From assembly GCF_902459745.1 (NCBI RefSeq), contig NZ_CABPSJ010000003.1, forward strand, positions 1-64,000: a DNA stretch of 64,000 nt, read 5' to 3'. The notes below the pieces were generated by a model, which saw only the letters and a list, made by a program, of their open reading frames with translations, had not been told where the DNA came from and did not search any database. Position numbers and translations under genes: made by a program. Origin of the DNA: Pandoraea communis. Lineage in GTDB: Bacteria; Pseudomonadota; Gammaproteobacteria; Burkholderiales; Burkholderiaceae. This document shows, one piece after another, positions 39,552 to 48,484 of the stretch. How positions within the stretch are numbered: position 1 is the stretch's first letter; each line of letters begins with the position of its first letter.

Positions 39552-40874
39552 ATGTCGTCGGTAAATCCGGCCATGTGGAGTCGCCTCCTGCTGGCCGCGT
39601 GCCTGAGTGCCGGGATACCGGTGTTCGCGCACGCACAATCCTTGCTCTCGGATCTCAATCCGCCATGTTTTACTGAGCAGAATGCCGTGTCCTATGGTTT
39701 GTGGGATCGCGGCCTTGCACCTCAGTATTTCGTGCCCCCTCCCGCGCCCGTCGTGCAGGACCCTGGCGCTTCATCGGACCCCATCGCCTTGTTCGCGGGG
39801 GACGATCCGAACGCCGTCGCGGCGGCCGTCGATCGCGAGGCCAGGCAACGGGCTGCCGCCGCTCAGGCGCCGCGGACGGCATCGGCGGCGCAAGCGTCGA
39901 ACACCGATCCATCCCAAACGACGCCAGTCGCAGAGGGCACCCCGGAAGCATCGGCCGACGCCCCCCCTGCACCACCTTCTTCTGCACCATTACCCGCTGG
40001 CGACTTTGCGGTCGCGCCGGAGTTGAGTGCTGATGGCACGGCAATTTCCGTGGTGGATCTGGATGCCGCCGCATCGGCAGCATCGGCCGCAGGCGAGCCG
40101 CCGGCCGTCGCCGACGTCGCGCCGCCGAACGCCTTCCTCGCGCGCGCCGCCTGCCTGCGCGGGCAGCCGCGCCACGAGAGTTTCGCGACGCGCAACCTGC
40201 GCATGTTGATGCGCCAGGGGCTCGTGGTGCGCGACGATTCATTGCCACTCATCGCCACGCGCAGCCGCACACCCGGCGAGGGCGCAGTAGGCTTGCAGGT
40301 GCTCAACGAGCAGCCTTATCAGTTCAACGTCGGCATGAACAACAGCGGCATGACGACCACGGGCAAGATGCAGGGCACGGCGAACCTGTTGATGAACAAC
40401 CCGCTGGGCATGTACGGCAAGTTCCATACCACGTTGAGTCAGGACTTGCAGAACGCGCGTCGCGATACGACGAATCGAAATGTGACGGCCAACTACTCGT
40501 TGCCGATCGACGCGGACTGGACTGTCGGGATCACGGGCAAGACCAACGCGGCCACGGACCAGATCGCCACCGGCACCACGCAAACGCAGACGCTGCAGTG
40601 GCGCGTGCGCCGCGCGTTCGACTTCACGGCCAACGGCTCGACGGGGCTCGAGTTTCGCTACAACCGCAGTCGCACCGAAGATCCGAACGCCATCCACACC
40701 TATGACAGTTTTGCCGAGGTGGGGCTGAGCCACACGCACAATCTGGGCACGTCGAAGCTCGATGTGTCGGTGATGCAGCGATTGAACGCGCCGTGGATGC
40801 CGGCGTCGAGCGGCCCGCCGGGATGGTCGTATCGCTTCCATTCGATCGACGCGAAACTCACCGTGCCGTTCTGA
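39552..40874 (+). CDS. Half-length TpsB/FhaC-like outer-membrane protein without POTRA domains
   Basis: A 440-residue protein. A signal peptide ends at about AHAQS. Residues about 50-200 are Pro/Ala-rich and disordered-looking. Residues about 245-440 match the first half of the ShlB/FhaC barrel: FNVGMNNSGMTTTGKMQGTANLLMNNPLGMYG, NVTANYSLPIDADW, and near the end VGLSHTHNLGTSKLDVSVMQRLNAPW. It ends in LTVPF, where full TpsB proteins continue for about 180 residues with the VRGY/F loop. Both POTRA domains and the second half-barrel are missing. Start uncertain (39552 or 39573). Overlaps the convergent LOG gene by 17 bp, so the short form looks established. Confidence 0.6.
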   Translation: MSSVNPAMWSRLLLAACLSAGIPVFAHAQSLLSDLNPPCFTEQNAVSYGLWDRGLAPQYFVPPPAPVVQDPGASSDPIALFAGDDPNAVAAAVDREARQRAAAAQAPRTASAAQASNTDPSQTTPVAEGTPEASADAPPAPPSSAPLPAGDFAVAPELSADGTAISVVDLDAAASAASAAGEPPAVADVAPPNAFLARAACLRGQPRHESFATRNLRMLMRQGLVVRDDSLPLIATRSRTPGEGAVGLQVLNEQPYQFNVGMNNSGMTTTGKMQGTANLLMNNPLGMYGKFHTTLSQDLQNARRDTTNRNVTANYSLPIDADWTVGITGKTNAATDQIATGTTQTQTLQWRVRRAFDFTANGSTGLEFRYNRSRTEDPNAIHTYDSFAEVGLSHTHNLGTSKLDVSVMQRLNAPWMPASSGPPGWSYRFHSIDAKLTVPF

Positions 40875-41412
40875 CGAAGTCCATCACGGTATCGAGCGAT
40901 ACCGTTCGCACGAGCGAAGCGGGCATGTCCGCGAAGTGCTCGCACTCCCCGAACAGAATGACGGGCTTGCCGTAATGCACGGCGAGCCCGACCTCGTCAC
41001 GCGTGCCGTGATTGCCGGGCAGCGCGACGATGACGTCGCTCGAGAGCACATTGATGTGATTGCGCGAGAGCGTGCCGGCCGGCGCGTCGGGCAAATGGCG
41101 TGGCAACGGACTCACGATAGGCACTTCCACGAACGGATTCGGATAGCCGGGCAGCGGACGGAACGTCGGGGCTGTGCCATCTTCACCGACGGCCTCGGTC
41201 GGCACGACACCGATACTGCGTCCTATACGTATACGCTGCGGAACGGCGCAAAAGGCTTCGCTCACGCTAGTCATTACGCCTTGCCCCCCGCCGGTGAGCA
41301 GGTGGTAACCGGCGAGCGCGAGTGCACGTCCGAGCGGCGCAGCAAGTTCGGTCCACGGCTGTTTGCCGGAGCCCATGACACCAACGGTTTTGGGACGCAG
41401 AGCAGAGGTCAT
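40858..41412 (-). CDS. LOG/SLOG-family protein (TIGR00725-like)
   Basis: A 184-residue Rossmann-like protein of the putative lysine-decarboxylase/LOG superfamily. KTVGVMGSGKQPW begins the fold, GGGQGVMTSVSEAF is the nucleotide loop, and LPGNHGTRDEVGLAVHYGKPVILFG is the PGxxGTxxE active-site motif. True LOG enzymes release cytokinin nucleotides; this shorter branch is uncharacterised. The start at 41412 (TSALRPKTVG) is chosen by homology, as no good ribosome site is visible. A minus-strand terminator lies upstream, so it has its own promoter within 41412-41535. Confidence 0.75.
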   Translation of the reverse strand: MTSALRPKTVGVMGSGKQPWTELAAPLGRALALAGYHLLTGGGQGVMTSVSEAFCAVPQRIRIGRSIGVVPTEAVGEDGTAPTFRPLPGYPNPFVEVPIVSPLPRHLPDAPAGTLSRNHINVLSSDVIVALPGNHGTRDEVGLAVHYGKPVILFGECEHFADMPASLVRTVSLDTVMDFVRTAR

Positions 41413-41534
41413 ATCGGAAGGCGGGCCAGAGCGCTGCCGATGATAAACGAATTTGCGTCGACGCATTGAGCACGACGGGACGGGGTGGGAACGGGAGGAA
41501 GTCAAGCCGGCCTGGCAGCGCGAATCGTTCAGGC

Positions 41535-41640
41535 AAAAAAAACCCGCCGGATGGGCGGGTGAGGAAGCAGGCCTCCCACGGGGAAGTGAAAGCCTGGTCT
41601 CGCGAGGTGTTTGCGAGACCCGTGTAGTATCGTGATCCGA
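41535..41640 (-). ncRNA. Candidate small RNA with two hairpins and an intrinsic terminator
   Basis: Read on the minus strand, GGTCTCGC / GCGAGACC (plus positions 41594-41618) forms an 8-bp stem, and further down ACCCGCC/GGCGGGT (41542-41560) forms a terminator stem followed by eight T (41535-41542). No open reading frame with a ribosome site lies between. The terminator separates this transcript from the LOG gene. Promoter elements are weak, so the 5' end is uncertain. It could instead be a leader attenuator for the LOG gene. Confidence 0.4.
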
Positions 41641-41731
41641 ACGTCTGTTGGCTATGGGTCAAGTCCTAAAGTCCATGTCAGACACTTTCCATTTCCGTTT
41701 CTTAACCTTTCTGACGCTTACGGGGCGATAG

Positions 41732-42226
41732 ATGACCGAACCGATCGATACTACACCGGCCAACGCTGCCCAGATCACCGCCATGCAGGCATTGCGCGCG
41801 GCACTGCTCTCCCAACACAAGGTGCTGATTGCCAATGACCGCCAGCAATACGAAGCCGTCTTCGGGCCGGTGCCGACGGGACGCTTCGTGCAATTGCTGA
41901 CGGAAGATGCCTGGTTCCGCTGGCTGGATCCGCTTTCGCGTCTGATCGTCGCGCTCGACGAGTGGCTCGAGCAGACGCCTCCGTTGGCCGAGGCGGGCAT
42001 TGCGCTGGCCGATGAAGCCGCCAAGCTGTTCCGCAACGCCGACGCCGAGTTCGGCGAGCGCTACCGGCTGGCCTTGCAGCAGGCGCCCGACGCGGTGCTT
42101 GGCCAGCGTCAGGTCGTCGTGGCGCTGCGCGGCGTGCCGCAGTCACCGCCCGATGCGACGGGACAGACCGGCACGCCAATCGGGCAGGACGCCGATGGGG
42201 CGGCAAACAAGGGGAATGGCGCTTGA
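41732..42226 (+). CDS. Conserved-type hypothetical protein
   Basis: A 164-residue soluble, helix-rich protein. Core: MQALRAALLSQHKVLIANDRQQYE, then FVQLLTEDAWFRWLDPLSRLIVALDEWLEQ and ALADEAAKLFRNADAEFGERYRLALQQ. The C-terminal 30 residues are Gly/Asp-rich and flexible. No enzymatic motif or signal peptide; no function recognised. The start is ATG 41732 with a GGGGCG upstream. Convergent with fdsD across the DnaA-box region. Confidence 0.6.
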   Translation: MTEPIDTTPANAAQITAMQALRAALLSQHKVLIANDRQQYEAVFGPVPTGRFVQLLTEDAWFRWLDPLSRLIVALDEWLEQTPPLAEAGIALADEAAKLFRNADAEFGERYRLALQQAPDAVLGQRQVVVALRGVPQSPPDATGQTGTPIGQDADGAANKGNGA

Positions 42227-42337
42227 GCAGGGAGGGGGCAGACCGTCAAGCCGAATATTTGTTCCGGCGCTGACCGTTTTTTGGGCAATGATCTTGACAG
42301 CCCCTGTTCACGGGGCCTTCGAGAAGGTGGGGGCGGG

Positions 42338-42372
42338 TTATCCAGTGGGTTATCCACAAAGGGTGTGGACAA
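42338..42372. promoter_or_regulatory. Cluster of three DnaA-box-like sequences
   Basis: TTATCCAGT (42338-42346), a perfect TTATCCACA (42350-42358) and inverted TGTGGACAA (42364-42372, reading TTGTCCACA on the minus strand) lie within 35 bases in the convergent gap between the hypothetical gene and fdsD. No dnaA, dnaN, rpmH or parAB is near, so it is not an obvious chromosomal origin; a DnaA-titration or regulatory site is possible. Confidence 0.5.
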
Positions 42373-42503
42373 CTTTCACCCTGGCAGTCCATGGCCGCCG
42401 GTCTCCTCACCTGCGATGTCCGAATCGGTGCCCGAAGCAACGGCTCGCTCGTTTTGTCAGAGACAGCGAGCGATCGAGATGACTGTCACGCCCGTCGTGT
42501 CGC

Positions 42504-42737
42504 TTAGCCGCGTGGCCAGAGTTCGGCGCGATGTGCCGTAATCGCCGCCACCACAATCTCGCGCATGCCATGCCCATCGGTGGCTTCGAGATGCTCGAGA
42601 ATCGTCATGCGCATGCGCGGGGCCCAGAAGCGCCGCAGGTGGCCTGCAATGTTCTCGAGCGCCTCGCCGCGGTCGGGCATTGTCTCGAAGAAGTCCCCGA
42701 TCTGATTGGCCATCTTGACCAGGTTGTCGGTGTCCAT
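42504..42737 (-). CDS. fdsD: NAD-dependent formate dehydrogenase delta subunit
   Basis: A 77-residue FdsD protein starting MDTDNLVKMANQIGDFFETMPD. The central segment GEALENIAGHLRRFWAPRMRMTILEHL is the family signature. It is an accessory subunit needed for active soluble FdsABG enzyme in Cupriavidus. It lies 226 bp downstream of fdsA. In Cupriavidus fdsC lies between fdsA and fdsD, but here no fdsC frame is present. The start at 42737 is by homology; AGGGG is about 15 bases away. Confidence 0.9.
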   Translation of the reverse strand: MDTDNLVKMANQIGDFFETMPDRGEALENIAGHLRRFWAPRMRMTILEHLEATDGHGMREIVVAAITAHRAELWPRG

Positions 42738-42963
42738 GATCTGTTCTGTCCCCTGAGTTCGTTCTCTGCCGTGTGATGCCGTGTGATGTTCTGCGTGGCG
42801 TGGCCAATCTCGCGTCCGCCGCACCGTCTTCTGGCGTTAGACGGTGAAGCCCGCCGGAGCCCTCCGGCGCTGGACGCGGATTGTCTGTCACCGCGCCGCT
42901 TCGTAGATATCGCAGACCTCGCGGACATCCGGCAAAGCGGCGCGCGTTGCTTCCTTCGACAAC

Positions 42964-45828
42964 TTAGCCCGGACTCGCTTCCGTCGTGCTATGCGCGTGT
43001 CCGAGGAACGCCTCCTGCTGACGGTTGAAGTCCGAGTACTGACGCTGCCATTCCGACGGTTGCGCCACCGGTGTGACCTGCACTGCCGTCACCTTGTACT
43101 CGGGGCAATTCGTCGCCCAGTCGGAGTTGTCGGTGGTGATGACGTTTGCGCCCGACTCCGGGAAGTGGAACGTCGTGTACACCACGCCCGGCTGCACGCG
43201 CTCGCTCACGACGGCGCGCAATACCGTCTCGCCGGCACGACTCTGAATGCCGACCCAGTCGCCGTCCTTCACGCCGCGCTCTTCGGCATCGTGCGGATGG
43301 ATTTCGAGGCGGTCTTCGTCGTGCCAATGGACGTTGTCGGTGCGACGCGTCTGCGCGCCGACGTTGTATTGCGACAAAATCCGGCCGGTCGTGAGGATAA
43401 GCGGGAAACGGCGTGTGACCTTTTCGTCCGTCGGCACGTATTGCGTGATGAGGAACTTGCCTTTGCCGCGCACGAATTCGTCGATGTGCATGACGGGCGT
43501 GCCTTCCGGCGCGGCTTCGTTACACGGCCACTGCACGCTGCCCAGACGGTCGAGCTTCTCGTAGCTCACACCCGTGAACGTCGGCGTGAGTCGGGCGATC
43601 TCGTCCATGATCTCCGACGGATGCGAGTAGTTCATCTCGTAGCCCAGACGCTTGGCCAGTTGGATCGTCACTTCCCAGTCGGCGTAACCGGCGCGCGGCG
43701 GCATGACCTGACGCACGCGTGAGATGCGGCGCTCTGCATTGGTGAACGTGCCGTCCTTTTCGAGGAACGATGAGCCCGGCAGCAGCACGTGCGCATACTT
43801 CGCCGTCTCGTTCAGGAAGATGTCCTGCACGACGATGCACTCCATTTGTTCGAGTGCGTGGGTCACGTGTTGCGTGTTCGGGTCGGACTGCACGATGTCC
43901 TCGCCCTGGCAGTACAGACCCATGAAGGTGCCGGCGAGCGCTGCATCGAACATGTTCGGGATGCGCAGACCCGGTTCGGATTGCAGCTCGACACCCCATT
44001 CGGCTTCGAACAGCGCACGGGCGCTTGAGTCCGACACGTGACGATAGCCGGGCAGTTCGTGCGGGAACGCGCCCATGTCGCACGAGCCTTGCACGTTGTT
44101 CTGACCGCGCAGCGGGTTCACGCCCACGCCCTCACGGCCGATGTTGCCGGTGGCCATGGCGAGGTTGGCGATGCCGATCACCGTCGTGGAGCCTTGTGCA
44201 TGCTCCGTCACACCGAGACCGTAATAAATCGCCGCGTTGCCGCCTGTCGCGTACAGGCGCGCCGCACTGCGCACGAGATGCGCGGGCACACCGGTATGAG
44301 CCTCGGTAGCTTCGGGCGAGTTCTCGGCGCGGGTGATGAAATCACGCCACTGCTCGAACGCGCGATCCTCGCAGCGCTGCGCGATGAACGCATCGGCCAT
44401 CAGGCCTTCCGTCACGATGACGTGCGCGAGTGCGTTGATGATCGCCACGTTCGTGCCCGGGCGCAGTTGCAGGTGATAGTCGGCCTTGATGTGCGGGCTC
44501 TTGACCAGATCGATGCGGCGCGGGTCGATCACGATCAGCTTGGCGCCTTCGCGCAGACGCTTCTTCATGCGCGAGCCGAACACCGGGTGGCCGTCGGTCG
44601 GGTTCGCGCCCATCACGAGGATCACATCCGACTGCTCGACAGACTTGAACGTCTGCGTGCCGGCCGATTCGCCGATGGTTGCCTTCAGGCCGTAGCCGGT
44701 CGGCGAGTGGCACACCCGTGCGCAGGTGTCGACATTGTTGTTGCCGAACGCGGCGCGCACGAGCTTCTGGACCAGATAGTCTTCTTCGTTCGTGCAGCGC
44801 GACGACACCAGACCGCCGATCGAGTCGCGCCCGTACTTGGCCTGAATGCGCTTGAACTCCGACGCCGCATAGTCGAGCGCTTCGTCCCACGACACTTCCT
44901 GCCACGGGTCGGTGATCGTCTTGCGAATTTTCGGCGTCAGGATACGGTCCTTGTGCGTGGCATAGCCCCAGGCAAAGCGGCCCTTCACGCAGGCGTGCCC
45001 TTCGTTGGCCTGTCCGTCCTTGTGCGGCACCATGCGCACGACTTCGTTACCCTTCATCTCCGCCTTGAACGAGCAACCCACGCCGCAATAGGCGCAAGTG
45101 GTGATCTTGGCGTGCTCGGCCTGACCGAGATGGATGACCGACTTTTCCTGCAATGTCGCGGTCGGGCAAGCGGCCACGCAGGCACCGCACGACACGCACT
45201 CCGAATCCATGAACGGCTGATCCTGCCCCGGCGAGACGCGGGCTTCGAAGCCGCGGCCCGAGATCGTCAGCGCGAACGTGCCCTGCGTTTCTTCGCAGGC
45301 GCGCACGCACCGGTTGCAGACGATGCACTTCGAGGCGTCGTAGGTGAAGTACGGGTTCGATTCGTCTTTCTGTGTGTCGAAGTGATTGGCGCCATCGAAG
45401 CCGTAGCGCACTTCGCGCAGGCCCGTCACGCCCGCCATGTCCTGCAGCTCGCAGTCGCCGTTGGCCGCGCAAGTCAGGCAGTCGAGCGGGTGATCGGAGA
45501 TATACAGCTCCATCACGCCTTTGCGCAGTTCTTGCAGCTTCGGGGATTGCGTGCGCACCTTCATGCCGGGCTCGACGGGCGTCGTGCACGACGCCGGGAA
45601 GCCGCGACGGCCTTCGATCTCGACGAGGCAGAGGCGGCAGGAACCGAACGGCTCGAGCGAGTCGGTGGCGCACAGCTTGGGTACGTTCACGCCGCCTTCG
45701 GAGGCAGCGCGCATGATCGAGGTGCCCGCGGGCACGGTGATCTGTTCGCCGTCGATCTCCAGCGTGACTTCCTTCGTCGATTCGCGGCGCGGGGTGCCGT
45801 AATCCTTATCAAACATCGGGTCCATCAT
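42964..45828 (-). CDS. fdsA: NAD-dependent formate dehydrogenase alpha subunit (molybdenum)
   Basis: A 954-residue catalytic subunit. The N-terminus carries a [2Fe-2S] domain (SLEPFGSCRLCLVEIEGR), a His/Cys-ligated cluster region, two 4Fe-4S motifs (CIVCNRCVRACEE and CVSCGACVAACPTATL), and the CAYCGVGCSF cluster of the molybdopterin domain. The Mo-ligand cysteine is in ARVCHSPTGYG. It oxidises formate to CO2 in the cytoplasm. The ATG at 45828 is chosen because AGGAG is 10 bases upstream; a GTG three codons earlier abuts the ribosome site. Follows fdsB by 13 bp. Confidence 0.96.
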   Translation of the reverse strand: MMDPMFDKDYGTPRRESTKEVTLEIDGEQITVPAGTSIMRAASEGGVNVPKLCATDSLEPFGSCRLCLVEIEGRRGFPASCTTPVEPGMKVRTQSPKLQELRKGVMELYISDHPLDCLTCAANGDCELQDMAGVTGLREVRYGFDGANHFDTQKDESNPYFTYDASKCIVCNRCVRACEETQGTFALTISGRGFEARVSPGQDQPFMDSECVSCGACVAACPTATLQEKSVIHLGQAEHAKITTCAYCGVGCSFKAEMKGNEVVRMVPHKDGQANEGHACVKGRFAWGYATHKDRILTPKIRKTITDPWQEVSWDEALDYAASEFKRIQAKYGRDSIGGLVSSRCTNEEDYLVQKLVRAAFGNNNVDTCARVCHSPTGYGLKATIGESAGTQTFKSVEQSDVILVMGANPTDGHPVFGSRMKKRLREGAKLIVIDPRRIDLVKSPHIKADYHLQLRPGTNVAIINALAHVIVTEGLMADAFIAQRCEDRAFEQWRDFITRAENSPEATEAHTGVPAHLVRSAARLYATGGNAAIYYGLGVTEHAQGSTTVIGIANLAMATGNIGREGVGVNPLRGQNNVQGSCDMGAFPHELPGYRHVSDSSARALFEAEWGVELQSEPGLRIPNMFDAALAGTFMGLYCQGEDIVQSDPNTQHVTHALEQMECIVVQDIFLNETAKYAHVLLPGSSFLEKDGTFTNAERRISRVRQVMPPRAGYADWEVTIQLAKRLGYEMNYSHPSEIMDEIARLTPTFTGVSYEKLDRLGSVQWPCNEAAPEGTPVMHIDEFVRGKGKFLITQYVPTDEKVTRRFPLILTTGRILSQYNVGAQTRRTDNVHWHDEDRLEIHPHDAEERGVKDGDWVGIQSRAGETVLRAVVSERVQPGVVYTTFHFPESGANVITTDNSDWATNCPEYKVTAVQVTPVAQPSEWQRQYSDFNRQQEAFLGHAHSTTEASPG

Positions 45829-45841
45829 GGTGGGCACTCTC

Positions 45842-47440
45842 CTAGGCGGCCTTGGTCGGCAGATTCGACGGTTCGGCCGCGCCGAAGTCTTCGGGGAAAT
45901 GATTCAACGCAGACAGCACGGGGTAGGGCGTCATGCCGCCCATGGCGCACAGCGAACCCGCGAGCATCGTGTCGCACAGGTCGCGCAGCAGCTTGATCTG
46001 CTTGGGACGGTCGCGGCCGTCGATGATCCGGTCCATCACTTCGACGCCACGCGTCGAGCCGATACGGCACGGCGTGCACTTGCCGCACGATTCGATGGTG
46101 CAGAACTCCATGGCATAGCGCGCGAGCCTGGCCAGATCGACGGTGTCGTCGTGTGCCACGATGCCGCCGTGGCCGAGCACGGCCCAGAGGGCGGCGAACG
46201 CTTCATAGTCGAGCGGCGTATCCCATTGCGATTCGGGCAGATACGAGCCGAGCGGCCCCCCTACCTGTACCGCGCGCAGTGGCCGGCCGGTGATGGCGCC
46301 GCCGCCGTAGTCGTACAGGATTTCACGCAGCGTCACACCGAACGCCTTCTCGATGAGACCGCCGTATTTGATATTGCCGGCGAGTTGGATGGGCAACGTG
46401 CCGCGCGAGCGTCCCATGCCGAAGTTCTTGTAGAACTCTGCGCCGCGATCCATGATGATCGGCACCGAGGCGAGCGAAATCACGTTGTTGATGACCGTCG
46501 GCAGGCCGAACAGACCTTCGATGGCGGGCAGCGGCGGCTTGGCGCGCACTACGCCGCGCTTGCCTTCCAGGCTTTCGAGCAATGCGGTCTCTTCGCCGCA
46601 GACATACGCTCCTGCCGCCTTGCGGACTTCGAGATGGAACGTATGCCCCGAGCCCAGAATGTTCTCGCCGAGGTAGCCTGCCTTGTTGGCGTTGACGATG
46701 GCTTCGGCCAGCACGTCGATGGCGTGCGGATACTCGCTGCGCACATAGATGTAGCCGCGCGTGGCGCCCACGGCGATACCGGCAATCGTCATGCCCTCCA
46801 CGAGGACCAACGGATCGCCTTCCATCAACATGCGGTCGGCGAACGTGCCGGAATCGCCTTCGTCGGCGTTACATACGATGTATTTCTGTGCGGCCGGTGT
46901 GTTCAGCACCGTCTTCCACTTGATGCCCGTCGGGAACGCCGCGCCGCCGCGACCGCGCAGGCCGGACTCGGTCACTTGCGCGACGATGGCTGCGCCGTCC
47001 AGCGCGAGCGCGTTGCGCAGGCCGCGATAACCGTCGTGAGCCACGTAATCGTCGACCGAAACGGGATCGGTGATGCCTACGCGGGCGAACGTCAGACGTT
47101 CCTGCTTCTTGAAATACGGGATCTCTTCGGTCAGCCCAAGGGCGAGCGGATGATCGCCGCCGGCCGTGACGTTGGCGTCGAGCAGGCCGGGCACGTCGTC
47201 GACATCGACCGGTCCGTAGGCGACGCGCCCGGCGGGCGTGACGACTTCAAGCAGCGGTTCGAGCCAGAGCATGCCGCGCGTGCCGTTGCGTACCAGCTCG
47301 ATATCGAGGCCGCGCTGCGCGGCTTGCGCCGTAATGGCTTCGGCAACTTCGTCGGCGCCGAGTGCGAGGGCGGCGGAGTCGCGCGGCAGATAAAGCCGCA
47401 CCTTGCCGGGCGTCTTGGCGGGAGTGGAGGCTTGGCTCAT
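45842..47440 (-). CDS. fdsB: NAD-dependent formate dehydrogenase beta subunit (NADH-binding, NuoF-like)
   Basis: A 532-residue diaphorase subunit. Residues about 1-110 form a thioredoxin-like [2Fe-2S]-type region without all ligands. ESGLRGRGGAAFPTGIKWKTV begins the FMN/NADH-binding NuoF core, and ESCGKCTPCRIGSTRG supplies the 4Fe-4S cluster. It passes electrons from FdsA to NAD+. The start at 47440 overlaps the fdsG stop (ATGA). Confidence 0.95.
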   Translation of the reverse strand: MSQASTPAKTPGKVRLYLPRDSAALALGADEVAEAITAQAAQRGLDIELVRNGTRGMLWLEPLLEVVTPAGRVAYGPVDVDDVPGLLDANVTAGGDHPLALGLTEEIPYFKKQERLTFARVGITDPVSVDDYVAHDGYRGLRNALALDGAAIVAQVTESGLRGRGGAAFPTGIKWKTVLNTPAAQKYIVCNADEGDSGTFADRMLMEGDPLVLVEGMTIAGIAVGATRGYIYVRSEYPHAIDVLAEAIVNANKAGYLGENILGSGHTFHLEVRKAAGAYVCGEETALLESLEGKRGVVRAKPPLPAIEGLFGLPTVINNVISLASVPIIMDRGAEFYKNFGMGRSRGTLPIQLAGNIKYGGLIEKAFGVTLREILYDYGGGAITGRPLRAVQVGGPLGSYLPESQWDTPLDYEAFAALWAVLGHGGIVAHDDTVDLARLARYAMEFCTIESCGKCTPCRIGSTRGVEVMDRIIDGRDRPKQIKLLRDLCDTMLAGSLCAMGGMTPYPVLSALNHFPEDFGAAEPSNLPTKAA

Positions 47441-47904
47441 GCGGCATCCTTGGCGCGGGCGACCAGACGGTCGAATTTCTCGGGGGTGACGCGCGCGTGC
47501 AGCTTGTCGTCGATCGTGATGGCGGGTGACGTCGCGCACTGGCCAAGGCAGTACACCGGCTCGAGCGAGACATCGCCGCAATGACTGTGCATGGTGCAGC
47601 CCAGCACCCGTTCCGCATGGGCCACGAGTGCGTCGGCGCCCATGCTCTGACACGCCTCGGCACGGCAGATCTGCACGACGTGACGCGTCGGCGCGCTGGT
47701 GCGGAAGTGGTGATAGAACGTGATCACGCCATGCACTTCGGCGCGAGAGAGATTGAGAGCGTCGGCGATGACAGGCACGGCATCCGGGGGTACGTAGCCG
47801 AAAGCTTCCTGAACGTCATGGAGGATCGGCAGAAGGGGGCCTTCCTGAGCCGCATGAACGTCCAGAATCGCTTGCACCGTCGCGATGGAAAAAGCCTCGC
47901 GCAT
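47437..47904 (-). CDS. fdsG: NAD-dependent formate dehydrogenase gamma subunit (NuoE-like)
   Basis: A 155-residue thioredoxin-like [2Fe-2S] protein. Cluster ligands lie in CRAEACQSMG and CLGQCATSPA. The helical N-terminus (AILDVHAAQEGPLLPILHDVQEAFGYVP) matches NuoE/HoxE. AGGAGA lies upstream of the ATG at 47904. First gene of the fdsGBAD operon; a GntR-type operator candidate is at 48272-48288, about 370 bp upstream. Confidence 0.95.
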   Translation of the reverse strand: MREAFSIATVQAILDVHAAQEGPLLPILHDVQEAFGYVPPDAVPVIADALNLSRAEVHGVITFYHHFRTSAPTRHVVQICRAEACQSMGADALVAHAERVLGCTMHSHCGDVSLEPVYCLGQCATSPAITIDDKLHARVTPEKFDRLVARAKDAA

Positions 47905-48051
47905 GGCTGTTGTCTCCTGTTTGGCACACCGTGGGGAACGGTGCGCCTGAGGGTATGGGTTTATGTTCTTGTCCTGCCCCGGGGCGAGAGGCCCAATGGT
48001 CACATCCGGCGACGCTGCTCGGGTCTAGCGATCAGCGCGGCACCGGAAGAG

Positions 48052-48085
48052 CGTGCGGCACATAGCCCCCACCATATGCCGCACG
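48052..48085. promoter_or_regulatory. Inverted repeat in the fds leader
   Basis: CGTGCGGCA (48052-48060) and TGCCGCACG (48077-48085) are perfect 9-base arms 16 bases apart, about 150 bp upstream of fdsG. It may be a leader-RNA stem or a second regulator site. Confidence 0.4.
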
Positions 48086-48271
48086 GGCTCGGCCTCTCGC
48101 CCGTTGCTGACTTCCGTCAATCTTCGTCAAAGCTCTCGTACTGCGACTCGACAACCCCGCGCCGCGCTTCGGTTCGCCCGATGGGTGGCGGCGCTTCGTC
48201 ACACGTTCCCGGTCGCTTGGCAGGCCTGCGCCGGCTGCGTGGCAAAGCATCAGTATGTGAAACACGATATA

Positions 48272-48288
48272 TGATATACGGTATACGT
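48272..48288. promoter_or_regulatory. Candidate GntR operator upstream of fdsG (site A)
   Basis: TGATATACGGTATACGT; on the minus strand it reads as ACGTATACCGTATATCA, matching the sites at 51114, 51629 and 57427. On the minus strand TTGCAC and TATCGT flank it at 17-base spacing, so it would sit inside the fds promoter. Confidence 0.6.
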
Positions 48289-48406
48289 GCAATAGATCGA
48301 AGCCCGGTTTGGGAGGCTCGTTTACCCGAATTGGGGGAGGGCAGAGATGAGAGGTGCGGCGCCATGCGCGCGGAGGAAGGGAGATGCGCAGGGTGGACGG
48401 GCAAAG

Positions 48407-48442
48407 AAAAAGCCAGCGACATTCGCATGTCACTGGCTTTTT
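48407..48442. terminator. Bidirectional rho-independent terminator
   Basis: AAAAAGCCAG (48407-48416) pairs with CTGGCTTTTT (48433-48442); GACAT/ATGTC extends the stem after one mismatch, loop TCGC. A- and T-runs on both sides make it work in both directions. It ends the minus-strand gntR transcript (stop at 48485) and separates it from the fds promoter. Confidence 0.88.
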
Positions 48443-48484
48443 TAACGGCAGCGTCCGTTGCCGGACCGGATGCAGCGGCTGACC

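Noticed and set aside
42338-42372. Chromosomal or plasmid replication origin
   Set aside because: DnaA boxes are present but no dnaA, dnaN, rep, par or AT-rich unwinding element is nearby.
44038-45996. Long plus-strand frames opposite fdsA and fdsB (also 45827-47584)
   Set aside because: Shadows of fds genes caused by codon-position GC bias.
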